64,000 nt of DNA, from contig NC_045439.1 in assembly GCF_002776525.5 (NCBI RefSeq), forward strand, positions 121,115,300 to 121,179,299, in the 5' to 3' direction. Shown here piece by piece: positions 34,692 to 45,290 of the stretch (positions are counted from its first letter, which is position 1; every line of letters begins with the position of its first letter). Below the pieces are notes generated by a model, which saw only the letters and a list, made by a program, of their open reading frames with translations, was not told the origin of the DNA and did not search any database. The translations under genes were made by a program, and so were the position numbers. The DNA comes from Piliocolobus tephrosceles (Eukaryota; Chordata; Mammalia; Primates; Cercopithecidae).

Positions 34692-35706
34692 GGGGGCGGA
34701 GCAAGATGGCCGAATAAGAACAGCTTCAGTCTCCATCTCCCAGCGCGAGCGACACAGAAGACTGGTGATTTCTGCATTTTCAACTGAGGTACTGGGGTCA
34801 TCTCACTCGGGAGTGCCGGACAATCGGTGCTGGTCAGCTGCTACAGCCTGACCAGCGAGAGCTGAAGCAGGGCGAGGCATCGCCTCACCTGGGAAGCGCG
34901 AGGGGGAAGGGAGTCCCTTTTCCTAGCCAGGGGAACTGAGACACACAACACCTGGAAAATCGGGTAACTCCCACCCCAATACTGCGCTGTAACACCGGCA
35001 CACCGGAGATTGTATCCCACACCTGGCCGGGAGGGTCCCACGCCCACGGAGCCTCTCTCCTTGCTAACACAGCAGTCTGCGGCAATCTAACCGCAAGGCA
35101 GCAGCGAGGCTGGGGGAGGGGCGCCCGCCATCGCTGAGGCTTAAGTAGGTAAATAAAGCCGCTGGGAAGCTCGAACTGGGTGGAGCTCACAGCAGCTCAA
35201 GGAAACCTGCCTGTATCTGTAGACTCCGCCTCTGGGGACAGGGCTCAGCTAAAGGAGTAGAAGCCTGTGAAACGCGAACGACTCTGTCTGACAGCTTTGA
35301 AGAGAGCAGTGGATCTCCCAACACGGAGGTTGAGATCTGAGAAGGGGCAGACTGCCTGCTCAAGTGGGTCACTGACCCCTGAGTAGCCTAACTGGGAGAC
35401 ATCCCCCACTAGGGGCAGTCTGACACCCCACACCTCACAGGGTGGAGTACACCCCTGAGAGGAAGCTTCCAAAGCAAGAACCAGACAGGTGCACTCGCTG
35501 TTCAGCAATATTCTATCTTCTGCAACCTCTGCTGCTGATACCCAGGCAAACAGGGTCTGGAGTGGACCTCAAGCAATCTCCAACAGACCTATAGCTGAGG
35601 GTCCTGACTGTCAGAAGGAAAACTATTAAACAGGAAGGACACCTATACCAAAACCCCATCAGTACGTCACCATCATCAAAGACCAGAGATAGATAAAACC
35701 ACAAAG
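34692..35706 (+). promoter_or_regulatory. L1 5' UTR with internal promoter and YY1 site
   Basis: The region is GC-rich for this window. It carries the YY1-type motif 'caagatggcc' at 34702-34711, ten bases into the element, which in human L1 sets accurate initiation. The remainder matches L1PA-type 5' UTR order ('gggcgaggcatcgcctcacctgg', 'gacagctttgaagagagcag'). In human L1 this region also holds an antisense promoter; presence here is inferred from homology. ORF1 starts directly at its end. Confidence 0.85.
35087..35131 (-). pseudogene. ORF0: L1 ORF0, truncated by a stop at codon 15
   Basis: Antisense in the 5' UTR, about 440 bp from the element's start, an ATG opens a frame reading MAGAPPPASLLPCG and then TAG. 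Position and first residues match primate L1 ORF0, which in human is about 71 codons long and driven by the antisense promoter. Here only 14 codons remain before the stop. A different antisense frame of 101 codons (34885-35190, non-ATG start) overlaps it, but I do not consider it a gene. Confidence 0.6.
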
Positions 35707-36723
35707 ATGGGGAAAAAGCAGGGCAGAAAAGCTGGAAATTCAAAAAATGAGAGCGCATCTCCTCCTGCAAAGGAGCACAGCCCATCGCCAGCAACGGATC
35801 AAAGCTGGTCAGAGAATGATTTTGATGAGATGAGAGAAGAAGGCTTCAGTCCATCAAACCTCTCAGAGCTAAAGGAGGAATTACGTACCCAGCGCAAAGA
35901 AACTAAAAATCTTGAAAAAAGAGTGGAAGAATTGACAGCTAGACTAATTACTGCAGAGAAGGTCATAAACGAAATGACAGAGATGAAAACCATGACACGA
36001 GAAATACGTGACAAATGCACAAGCTTCAGTAACCGACTCGATCAACTGGAAGAAAGAGTATCAGCGATGGAGGATCAAATGAATGAAATGAAGCGAGAAG
36101 AGAAACCAAAAGAAAAAAGAAGAAAAAGAAATGAACAAAGCCTGCAAGAAGTATGGGATTATGTAAAAAGACCAAATCTACGTCTGATTGGGGTGCCTGA
36201 AAGTGAGGGGGAAAATGGAACCAAATTGGAAAACACTCTACAGGATATCATCCAGGAGAACTTCCCCAACCTAGCAGGGCAGGCCAACATTCAAATTCAG
36301 GAAATACAGAGAACGCCACAAAGATACTCCTCCAGAAGAGCAACTCCAAGACACATAATTGCCAGATTCACCAAAGTTGAAATGAAGGAAAAAATCTTAA
36401 GGGCAGCCAGAGAGAAAGGTCGGGTTACCCACAAAGGGAAGCCCATCAGAATGACAGCAGATCTCTCGGCAGAAACTCTACAAGCCAGAAGAGAGTGGGG
36501 GCCAATATTCAACGTTCTTAAAGAAAAGAATTTTAAACCCAGAATTTCATATCCAGCCAAACTAAGTTTCATAAGTGAAGGAGAAATAAAATTCTTTACA
36601 GATAAGCAAATGCTTAGAGATTTTGTCACCACCAGGCCTGCCTTACAAGAGACCCTGAAGGAAGCCCTAAACATGGAAAGGAACAACCGGTACCAGCCAT
36701 TGCAAAAACATGCCAAAATGTAA
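35707..36723 (+). CDS. L1 ORF1: L1 ORF1p, RNA-binding chaperone, intact
   Basis: Encodes 338 residues, the usual length for primate L1 ORF1p. The protein is a homotrimeric nucleic-acid chaperone that coats L1 RNA in cytoplasmic particles and is needed for retrotransposition. In order: a basic, Ser-rich N-terminus (1-50); a coiled coil (about 52-150, Leu/Glu/Arg heptads through LEKRVEELTARL and LDQLEERV); an RRM beginning LRLIGVPE at 158; and a C-terminal domain with the RNA-contact pair at 261-262 (QARREWG) and the end RYQPLQKHAKM. No stop or frameshift is seen. ATG at 35707 sits in 'aagatgggg', matching the family start. A 63-bp spacer separates it from ORF2. It is transcribed from the 5' UTR promoter of the element. 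Confidence 0.97.
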   Translation: MGKKQGRKAGNSKNESASPPAKEHSPSPATDQSWSENDFDEMREEGFSPSNLSELKEELRTQRKETKNLEKRVEELTARLITAEKVINEMTEMKTMTREIRDKCTSFSNRLDQLEERVSAMEDQMNEMKREEKPKEKRRKRNEQSLQEVWDYVKRPNLRLIGVPESEGENGTKLENTLQDIIQENFPNLAGQANIQIQEIQRTPQRYSSRRATPRHIIARFTKVEMKEKILRAAREKGRVTHKGKPIRMTADLSAETLQARREWGPIFNVLKEKNFKPRISYPAKLSFISEGEIKFFTDKQMLRDFVTTRPALQETLKEALNMERNNRYQPLQKHAKM

Positions 36724-36786
36724 AGACCATCGAGCCTAGGAAGAAACTGCATCAACTAATGAGCAAAATAACCAGTTAATATCATA

Positions 36787-39700
36787 ATGGCAGGATCAAG
36801 TTCACACATAACAATATTAACCTTAAATGTTAATGGACTAAATGCTCCAATTAAAAGACACAGACTGGCAAACTGGATAAAGAGTCAAGACCCATCAGTC
36901 TGCTGTCTTCAGGAGACCCATCTCACATGCAGAGACATACATAGGCTCAAAATAAAGGGATGGAGGAAGATCTACCAAGCAAATGGAGAACAAAAAAAGC
37001 AGGGGTTGCAATCCTAGTCTCTGATAAAACAGACTTTAAACCATCAAAGATCAAAAGAGACAAAGAAGGCCATTACATAATGGTAAAGGGATCAATTCAA
37101 CAGGAAGAGCTAACTATCCTAAATATATATGCACCCAATACAGGAGCACCCAGATTCATAAAGCAAGTGCTTAGAGACTTACAAAGAGACTTAGACTCCC
37201 ATACAATAATAATGGGAGACTTCAACACTCCACTGTCAACATTAGACAGATCAACGAGACAGAAAGTTAACAAGGATATCCAGGAATTGAACTCATCTCT
37301 GCACCAAGCGGACCTAATAGACATCTATAGAACTCTCCACCCCAAGTCAACAGAATATACATTCTTCTCAGCACCACATCACACTTATTCCAAAATTGAC
37401 CACATAATTGGAAGTAAAGCACTCCTCAGCAAATGTAAAAGAACAGAAATTATAACAAACTGTCTCTCTGACCACAGTGCAATCAAACTAGAACTCAGGA
37501 CTAAGAAACTCAATCAAAACCGCTCAACTACATGGAAACTGAACAACCTGCTCCTGAATGACTACTGGGTACATAACGAAATGAAAGCAGAAATAAAGAT
37601 GTTCTTTGAAACCAATGAGAACAAAGATACAACATTCCAGAATCTCTGGGACACATTTAAAGCAGTGTGTAGAGGGAAATTTATAGCACTAAGTGCCCAC
37701 AAGAGAAAGCAGGAAAGATCTAAAATTGACACTCTAACATCACAATTGAACGAACTAGAGAGGCAAGAGCAAACACATTCAAAAGCTAGCAGAAGGCAAG
37801 AAATAACTAAGATCAGAGCAGAACTGAAGGAGATAGAGACACAAAAAACTCTCCAAAAAATCAATGAATCCAGGAGTTGGTTTTTTGAAAAGATCAACAA
37901 AATTGACAGACCGCTAGCAAGGCTAATAAAGAAGAAAAGAGAGAGGAATCAAATAGACGCAATAAAAAATGATAAAGGGGATATCACCACCGACCCCACA
38001 GAAATACAAACTACCATCAGAGAATACTATAAACACCTCTATGCGAATCAACTAGAAAATCTAGAAGAAATGGATAATTTCCTGGACACGTACACTCTTC
38101 CAAGACTAAACCAGGAAGAAGTTGAATCCCTGAATCGACCAATAGCAGCCTCTGAAATTGAGGCAACAATTAATAGCCTACCCACCAAAAAAAGCCCAGG
38201 ACCAGATGGATTCACAGCTGAATTCTACCAGAGGTACAAGGAGGAGCTGGTACCATTCCTTCTGAAACTATTCCAATCAATAGAAAAAGAGGGAATCCTC
38301 CCTAACTCATTTTATGAGGCCAACATCATCCTGATACCTAAGCCTGGCAGAGACACAACAAAAAAAGAGAATTTTAGACCAATCTCCCTGATGAACATCG
38401 ATGCAAAAATCCTCAATAAAATACTGGCAAACCGGATTCAGCAGCACATCAAAAAGCTTATCCACCATGATCAAGTGGGCTTCATCCCTGGGATGCAGGA
38501 CTGGTTCAACATTCGCAAATCAATCAACGTAATCCAGCATATAAACAGAACCAGAGACAAGAACCACATGATCATCTCAATAGATGCAGAAAAGGCTTTT
38601 GACAAAATTCAACAGCCCTTCATGCTAAAAACGCTCAACAAATTCGGTATTGATGGAACGTACCTCAAAATAATAAGAGCTATTTATGACAAACCCACAG
38701 CTAATATCATACTGAATGGGCAAAAACTGGAAAAATTCCCTTTGAAAACTGGCACAAGACAGGGATGCCCTCTCTCACCACTCCTATTCAACATAGTGTT
38801 GGAAGTTCTGGCTAGGGCAATCAGGCAAGAGAAAGAAATCAAGGGTATTCAGTTAGGAAAAGAGGAAGTCAAATTGTCCCTGTTTGCAGATGACATGATT
38901 GTGTATTTAGAAAACCCCATCGTCTCAGCCCAAAATCTTCTTCAGCTGATAAGCAACTTCAGCAAAGCCTCAGGATACAAAATTAATGTGCAAAAATCAC
39001 AAGCATTCTTATACACCAGTAACAGACAAGCAGAGAGCCAAATCAGGAATGAACTTCCATTCACAATTGCTTCAAAGAGAATCAAATACCTAGGAATCCA
39101 ACTTACAAGGGATGTAAAGGACCTCTTCAAGGAGAACTACAAACCACTGCTCAGTGAAATCAAAGAGGACACAAACAAATGGAAGAACATACCATGCTCA
39201 TGGATAGGAAGAATCAATATCGTGAAAATGGCTATACTGCCCAAGGTTATTTATAGATTCAATGCCATCCCCATCAAGCTACCAATGAGTTTCTTCACAG
39301 AATTGGAAAAAACTGCTTTAAAGTTCATATGGAACCAAAAAAGAGCCCGCATTGCCAAGACAATCCTAAGTCAAAAGGACAAAGCCGGAGGCGTCACGCT
39401 ACCTGACTTCAAACTATACTACAAGGCTACAGTAACCAAAACAGCATGGTACTGGTACCAAAACAGAGATATAGACCAATGGAACAGAACGGAGCCCTCA
39501 GAAATAATGCCACACATCTACAACCATCTGATCTTTGACAAACCTGACAAAAACAAGAAATGGGGAAAGGATTCCCTATTTAATAAATGGTGCTGGGAAA
39601 ATTGGCTAGCCATAAGTAGAAAGCTGAAACTGGATCCTTTCCTTACTCCTTATACGAAGATTAATTCAAGATGGATTAGAGACTTAAATGTTAGACCTAC

Positions 39701-40613
39701 TACCATAAAAACCCTAGAAGAAAATCTAGGTAGTACCATTCAGGACATAGGCATGGGCAAGGACTTCATGTCTAAAACACCAAAAGCAACGGCAGCAAAA
39801 GCCAAAATTGACAAATGGAATCTAATTAAACTCAAGAGCTTCTGCACAGCAAAAGAAACTACCATCAGAGTGAACAGGCAACCTACAGAATGGGAGAAAA
39901 TTTTTGCAATCTACTCATCTGACAAAGGGCTAATATCCAGAATCTACAAAGAACTCAAACAAATTTACAAGAAAAAAACAAACAACCCCATCAAAAAGTG
40001 GGCAAAGGATATGAACAGACATTTCTCAAAAGAAGACATTCATACAGCCAACAGACACATGAAAAAATGCTCATCATCACTTGCCATCAGAGAAATGCAA
40101 ATCAAAACCACAATGAGATACCATCTCACACCAGTTAGAATGGCAATCATTAAAAAATCAGGAAACAACAGGTGTTGGAGAGGATGTGGAGAAATAGGAA
40201 CACTTTTACACTGTTGGTGGGATTATAAACTAGTTCAACCATTATGGAAAACAGTATGGCGATTCCTCAAGGATCTAGAACTAGATGTACCATATGACCC
40301 AGCCATCCCACTACTGGGTATATACTCAAAGGATTATAAATTATGCTACTACAAAGACACATGCACACGTATGTTTATTGCGGCACTATTCACAATAGCA
40401 AAGACTTGGAATCAACCCAAATGTCCATCAGTGACAGACTGGATTAAGAAAATGTGGCACATATACACCATGGAATACTATGCAGCCATAAAAAAGGATG
40501 AGTTTGCATCCTTTGTAGGGACATGGATGCAGCTGGAAACCATCATTCTTAGCAAACTATCACAAGAAGAGAAAACCAAACACTGCATGTTCTCACTCAT
40601 AGGTGGGAACTGA
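36787..40613 (+). pseudogene. L1 ORF2: L1 ORF2p (endonuclease-reverse transcriptase), one-base frameshift
   Basis: From ATG at 36787 the frame holds 71 normal residues of the endonuclease domain (N14 in TLNVNGLN, E43 in LQETH) and then stops after residue 76. The other frame runs open to 40613. The total of 3827 nt is exactly one short of 1275 codons plus stop, so a single base is missing, next to the A7 run at 36992-36998. Downstream the family landmarks persist: YAPN, MGDFN and SDH of the endonuclease, the FADDM reverse-transcriptase centre, and a C-terminal Cys-rich segment. In that segment CWRGC...LLHCWWDY ends in Tyr where the family has Cys, so the CCHC motif is damaged. ORF2p nicks target DNA and copies L1 and Alu RNA; this copy should lack it unless the missing base is an assembly error or slippage occurs. 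Confidence 0.95.
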
Positions 40614-40880
40614 ACAATGAGCTCACTTGGACTCGGGAAGGGGAACATCACACACTGGGGCCTATCATGGGGAGGGGGAAGGGGGGAGGGATTGCATTGG
40701 GGAGTTATACGTGATATAAATGATGAATTGATGGGTGCTGACGAGTTGATGGGTGATGGGTGCAGCACACCAACATGGCACATGTATACATATGTAACAA
40801 ACCTGCACGTTATGCACATGTACCCTAGAACTTAGAGTATAATGAAAATAAATAAATAAATTTAAAAAAAAAAAAAAAAA
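40614..40880 (+). other. L1 3' UTR with G-rich tract and poly(A)
   Basis: It contains the polypurine/G-quadruplex-type tract at 40669-40690 (GGGG, GGGGG and GGGGGG runs separated by A), the 'gcagcacaccaacatggcac' block, and AATAAA-like repeats before the A tail. The words 'gatgggtgctgacgagttgatggg' recur in the truncated copy at 44899, so both derive from one lineage. Confidence 0.85.
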
Positions 40881-40896
40881 GAAAACTACTCATCTG
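40881..40896. repeat. L1 target-site duplication, right copy
   Basis: gaaaactactcatctg, identical to the left copy. Sequence after it continues the older L1 ('acaagggattaataaccag'). Confidence 0.95.
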
Positions 40897-42286
40897 ACAA
40901 GGGATTAATAACCAGAATGTATAAGGAGCTCAAACAACTCTATAGGAGAAACATCTATTAATCCAATCTAAAATGGGCAAAAGATTTGAATAAACATTTC
41001 TCAAAGAAGACATACAGGACTGGGAGTCGTGGCTCATGGCTGTAATCCCAGCACTTTGGGAACCAAAGGCTAGTGGATCACTTGAGTCCAGGGGTTTGAG
41101 ACCAGCCTGGGCAATGTGGTGAAACTCCATCTCTACAAATAAACACAAAACAAATTAGCTGGGTGTGGTGGCACGTGCCTGTAGTCCCAGATACTTGGGG
41201 GGCTGAGGTGGGAGGATTGCTTGAGGCCAGGAGGTCAAAGCTGCAGCAAGTCAAGATCAAGCCACTGCACTCTAGCCTGGGCAACAGAGCAAGAGACTAA
41301 CTCAAAAAGAAAAAGACATACAAATGGCAAACAGGCATATGAAAGGAGCTCAACATCGTTGATCATCAGAGAAATGCAAATCAAAACTATAATGAGATAT
41401 CATCTCACCCCAGTTAAAATGATTTATATCCAAAAGACAGGCAATAACGAATGCTGGCAAGGATGTGGAAAGGGAACCCTTGTACACTGTTGGTGGGAAT
41501 GTAAATTAGTACAACCACTATGGAGAATAGTGTGCAAGTTAGGCAAAAAAACTAGAAATACAGCTATCATATGACCCAGGAATCCCACTGCTGACACCCA
41601 AAATAATGGAGATCAGCATATCAAAGAGATATCTGCATTCCCGTACTTGTTACAGCACTGTTCACAATAGCTAAGATTTGGAAGCAACTTAAGTGTCCAT
41701 CAACAGAGGAATGGAAAAAGAAAATGTGTTACATATACAGAATGGAGGACTATTCCGTCATAATAAAGAATGAGATCCTGTCATTTGCAACAACATGGAT
41801 TTTATCATGTTGGAACTGGAAATTACCATATTAAGTGAAATAAGTCAGGCACAGAAAGCCAAACATTGCGTGTTTCTCACTTATTTGTGGGATCTAAAAA
41901 TTAAAGCAATTGAACTCCTGGAGACAGAGAATAGAAGGACGAATACCAGAGACTGGGAGGGGTAGTGGGGAGGTTAGGGGGAGATGGAGGGGAAGTGAGA
42001 TGCTTAATGGCTACAAAAAAAATAGTAAAGGGAATAAATAAGACGTAGTATTTGGTAGCACAACAGAGTGACTATAGTCAATCGTAATTTAATCGTACAC
42101 TTTAAAATAACTAAGAGTATAATTGAATTGTTTGTAATACAAAGGATAGATACTTGAGGGGCTGGTTACCCCATTTTCCATGCTGTGATTGTTATGCATT
42201 GCATTCCTGTATCAGAACATCTCATGTACCCCATAGTAGATGTGTATACCCCTATTACATACTCACAAAAATTAAAATTAAAAAAT
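40897..42286 (+). mobile_element. Older L1, right part of the split element
   Basis: It continues from the insertion point through the decayed ORF2 C-terminus ('gaatgctggcaaggatgtgg', 'cacttatttgtgggatctaaa') to an A-rich end near 42286. An AluJ interrupts it at 41017-41312. The 3' UTR type is L1MA/L1PB-like. Confidence 0.88.
41017..41312 (+). mobile_element. AluJ-type element
   Basis: Full-length and diverged, with J-type words ('gtgaaactccatctctacaaa', 'gcttgaggccaggaggtcaaag'). The duplication aagacataca is at 41007-41016 and 41313-41322. Confidence 0.88.
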
Positions 42287-44094
42287 GTGGATGGAGGTCA
42301 CCAAGGGACAGAGTGATGGCATTTTTCTCAGGAAAAGTGACTAGCCTTCAATACCTGTTTCTATTAATAGTTATCAGATATTTAGGCAAATGACACTATT
42401 AAATGTACAAAAGCCAGCTTCTTTCACAACTTTGAATACACTGCTTAGATGTGAAAGCTGCAAAAGAATGCAGACTGAAAATAAGTGGCCATCTTTTAAT
42501 GTTTCTCCATTCCTTTATGTACAAGAGTCAACAGTTTTATTATTAGGACAATTGCACTGGCTGAACTATCAAGAATGAAATGGAATTGCTGAACCTTAAC
42601 CCAAGGACTACCATATTGCTTTGAAACCCCAATTTTACTTCATCAGAAATCCCATTGATGAGGGAGTATGAGTGTAGCACAGCTGTGCTATCTGTAAACT
42701 TTAGTCTCCCACCTTCTGTTTCTGAGGTGACCAAGGAGTTGCCTGTAAACTCTACAGTCTAGCTCTCCCATGTTTGGCCTGCTCAGTGAATGGAACAAAT
42801 CTCACGGGGGCAGGAGAAGTTAGAGGACAAATACCAACCTGTGGAGTACCTGGGGAGTAAAAGGTGTAAACTTGGTGTTCTGCAGTATATTATCTGGCAA
42901 CAGCTGTCAGCTATCTCCAAACAATAAAAGTTAATTATAATCTATTCATCTCTTCCCCTGGTCATAGTCATCATTCTAGCCCACATCAGCATACAGGGTT
43001 ATTTAACATATTAAATAACATTACAGCATTACAGGACTAGTTATTTTCATATCCCAGTTGATACAAGCACTGCTTGGATATTGGCTGCAAGTCTGTTGGT
43101 TGCAACAAAATTCTCTTTGGAAAATCTCATGCAGCAGGGGTTATGTAGAACATTCATTGTGTCGCTATACTTAATGAAACTTGTTTTTGGATATAAAATT
43201 TCCCCAAGAATTATATTCAAATATATTACTTTCATTTATGTCATTCACCTTCTCCAAAACCAGCTCAAAAATAAATTATTGAACTCAAATTATTTTACTC
43301 AGCCTTGATTAAACTCAGAGATCATATGTTTCAGTAGCAACTAATGGAAATTTAAGTAAAGAGCTGTTGAAGTAGGGTTTTTGAGAAAGTAAAGCAGATG
43401 ATTACAAATTATCTTTGTTTAAATGAAAAATAAGGGGAATGTTAGTGGTATTTGCATATTAGTTGCCTCAAAATTTCAGCGAAAGTTGTTTTTTTATAAT
43501 CATAGTTGATTTTTTCCTAAATCTGTTTACCCAAGGGAAAAAAATGAAATGTTTCTTTTAACAATTTCAGGAGTCATTAATTTATAAACTTGAGACTAAA
43601 TGTTTATTATCAGAAACTATATTTGTTAAAAGAACTTACTGTTTCTTTAAACAATGTTTGTCTTGGGAAATTGGCTTTTCTCACTAACCTTAAGATAATT
43701 AACCTACTATCTATGATTTCACTGATCTGGCTCTAATTTACTTAATCAGTGTAAAAGATCAGAAAGATACTCCTGTGATTAACAATATACATAAGAGAAA
43801 TCAACTCCCAGAGTGATGATGTGAGAAGTGTGGACCCTCTTGCCAGTCAATCATTCAACTGCTGAAAATGATATAAAAAAACTCTAGAAATTGTCTTAAG
43901 GCATATAGCAAATGGAAAACATTTAGTCCAGAAAATCTACTAAGTTTCACTAAGGACATCAACAGCCTGGGGCAACTGAGCCATGAATTTGCTCACATAC
44001 CATCACTTCCCCCAGGCCCCAGATCAATATGATGGAAGCTCTACTGCAGAAATGTGCAGCTAAGACCAAAATTCTTCTCTACCTAGCTGCCAGC
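42287..44094. other. Unassigned non-coding DNA
   Basis: AT-rich unique-looking sequence of 1.8 kb. Only short chance frames are present. Confidence 0.45.
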
Positions 44095-44225
44095 CAGAGA
44101 CGCATACAACTAACAGACATCTATAGAACACTCACTCAATAAAAGCAGAATACATATTCTTCTCTAGTGCACATGGAACCTTTTCCAGGAGAGCCCACAT
44201 GCCAGGCCATAAGCAACATGGGTAT
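44095..44225 (+). mobile_element. Old L1 fragment (endonuclease region)
   Basis: 'aactaacagacatctatagaacac', 'gcagaatacatattcttctc' and 'gtgcacatggaaccttttcc' are sense L1M ORF2 words. Confidence 0.7.
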
Positions 44226-44825
44226 TAACCACAGGAAAAGGTCAAGAGAATTGAAAAGAAAGCAAATTCTGACTTTACTAAACCCCTAAACCAACCAACC
44301 CCAGCAGCCACCTACTTACAGACTTATTGTTATGAGATGAAAATAAATGTCTTTTTATTAATCTGCTGTTAGTAAGAATTTCTATTTCTTGTTGAAAGCT
44401 GAAAGTATTCATAACAAATTCTATCGCTATACCAGAAAGAGGAGAAGATGGTTCTTAGAATTTTGACAGGAGACTCTGGGGCTTTTTACAAAAGAATATG
44501 TTTTTTTCTTCCCCACATACACCATTCTATTAGGACCATGCTAGAAGTCACTTGCACTATGACTATCTACAATCTCACTTAATACTATGCACAGCCTGAC
44601 AATAGTGCAGCCCAGTCATTCACCCTTATTGCTCAGGCTCTCAGGGTGCATGTGTAATGATGTCTAATCCTTCCTGTTTGTTTTCAAGGCTCTCAACTTG
44701 CAGTTTAAAGCCTTTAATAATGATCTAAAAATCACTTTTTATTTAGTCAACAAACTGAAAAAAAATTATAGTCGATACCAGAAAGTGGTAAACATCTTTC
44801 CTAGTCTCTTCCCATAAACTCTTGT
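44226..44825. other. Unassigned non-coding DNA
   Basis: No recognised element. Confidence 0.4.
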
Positions 44826-45290
44826 AGTGGATCTCAAAGTGCAGTCCCCAAGCCACCTGCATCAACATCATCTGAGAACTTGTTAGAAATGCAAATTCAG
44901 AAACCATCATTCTTAGCAAACTATCACAAGAACAGAAAACCAAACACCGCATGTTCTCACTCATAGGTGGGAACTGAACAATGAGCTCACTTGGACTCGG
45001 GAAGGGGAACATCACACACTGGGGCCTATCATGGGGAGGGGGGAGGGGGGAGGGATTGCATTGGGGAGTTATACCTGATATAAATGATGAATTGATGGGT
45101 GCTGACGAGTTGATGGGTGCAGCACACCAACATGGCACATGTATACATATGTAACAAACCTGCACGTTATGCACATGTACCCTAGAACTTAAAGTATAAT
45201 AAAAAAAAAAAAAAAAAGAAATGCAAATTCTCAGGCCCCAACAGACCTTCTGAACCACTTGCTCAGAGTTTGAGAGCCTCTGCCCTACAG
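44826..45290 (+). mobile_element. MER5A: MER5A-type MITE, split by a young L1 end
   Basis: The left part (44826-44898) reads 'agtggatctcaaagtgcagtccc' to 'cttgttagaaatgcaaattc'. The right part (45217-45290) resumes 'atgcaaattctcaggcccc' and ends 'gagtttgagagcctctg'. It is a hAT-Charlie type non-autonomous element with part of its 3' half deleted. Confidence 0.85.
44899..45216 (+). mobile_element. L1: 5'-truncated young L1 3' end
   Basis: Only the last 318 bp of an L1 very like the full-length copy: the ORF2 terminus, the G-rich tract at 45033-45054, and the poly(A). The duplication agaaatgcaaattc (14 bp) is at 44885-44898 and 45217-45230. Antisense open frames across it are artefacts. Confidence 0.95.

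Larger units (their letters stand above)
34692..40880 (+). mobile_element. L1: Full-length young L1 (Old World monkey lineage)
   Basis: A 6.19-kb non-LTR retrotransposon runs from 'gggggcggagcaagatggcc' to a tail of about 17 A. It contains a 5' UTR of about 1015 bp, intact ORF1, a 63-bp spacer, ORF2 with one frameshift, and a 3' UTR with a G-rich tract. A perfect 16-bp duplication flanks it, so it moved by target-primed reverse transcription and was not 5'-truncated. It is inserted in the same orientation into an older L1. The perfect flanks and near-intact ORFs point to a recent insertion. As it stands it should not make full-length ORF2p, although ORF1p could be made. Confidence 0.97.

Noticed and set aside
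35513..37324. Several antisense open frames of 70-150 codons within the L1
   Set aside because: They lie opposite ORF1 and ORF2 and reflect the low stop density of A-rich coding sequence. No family features.
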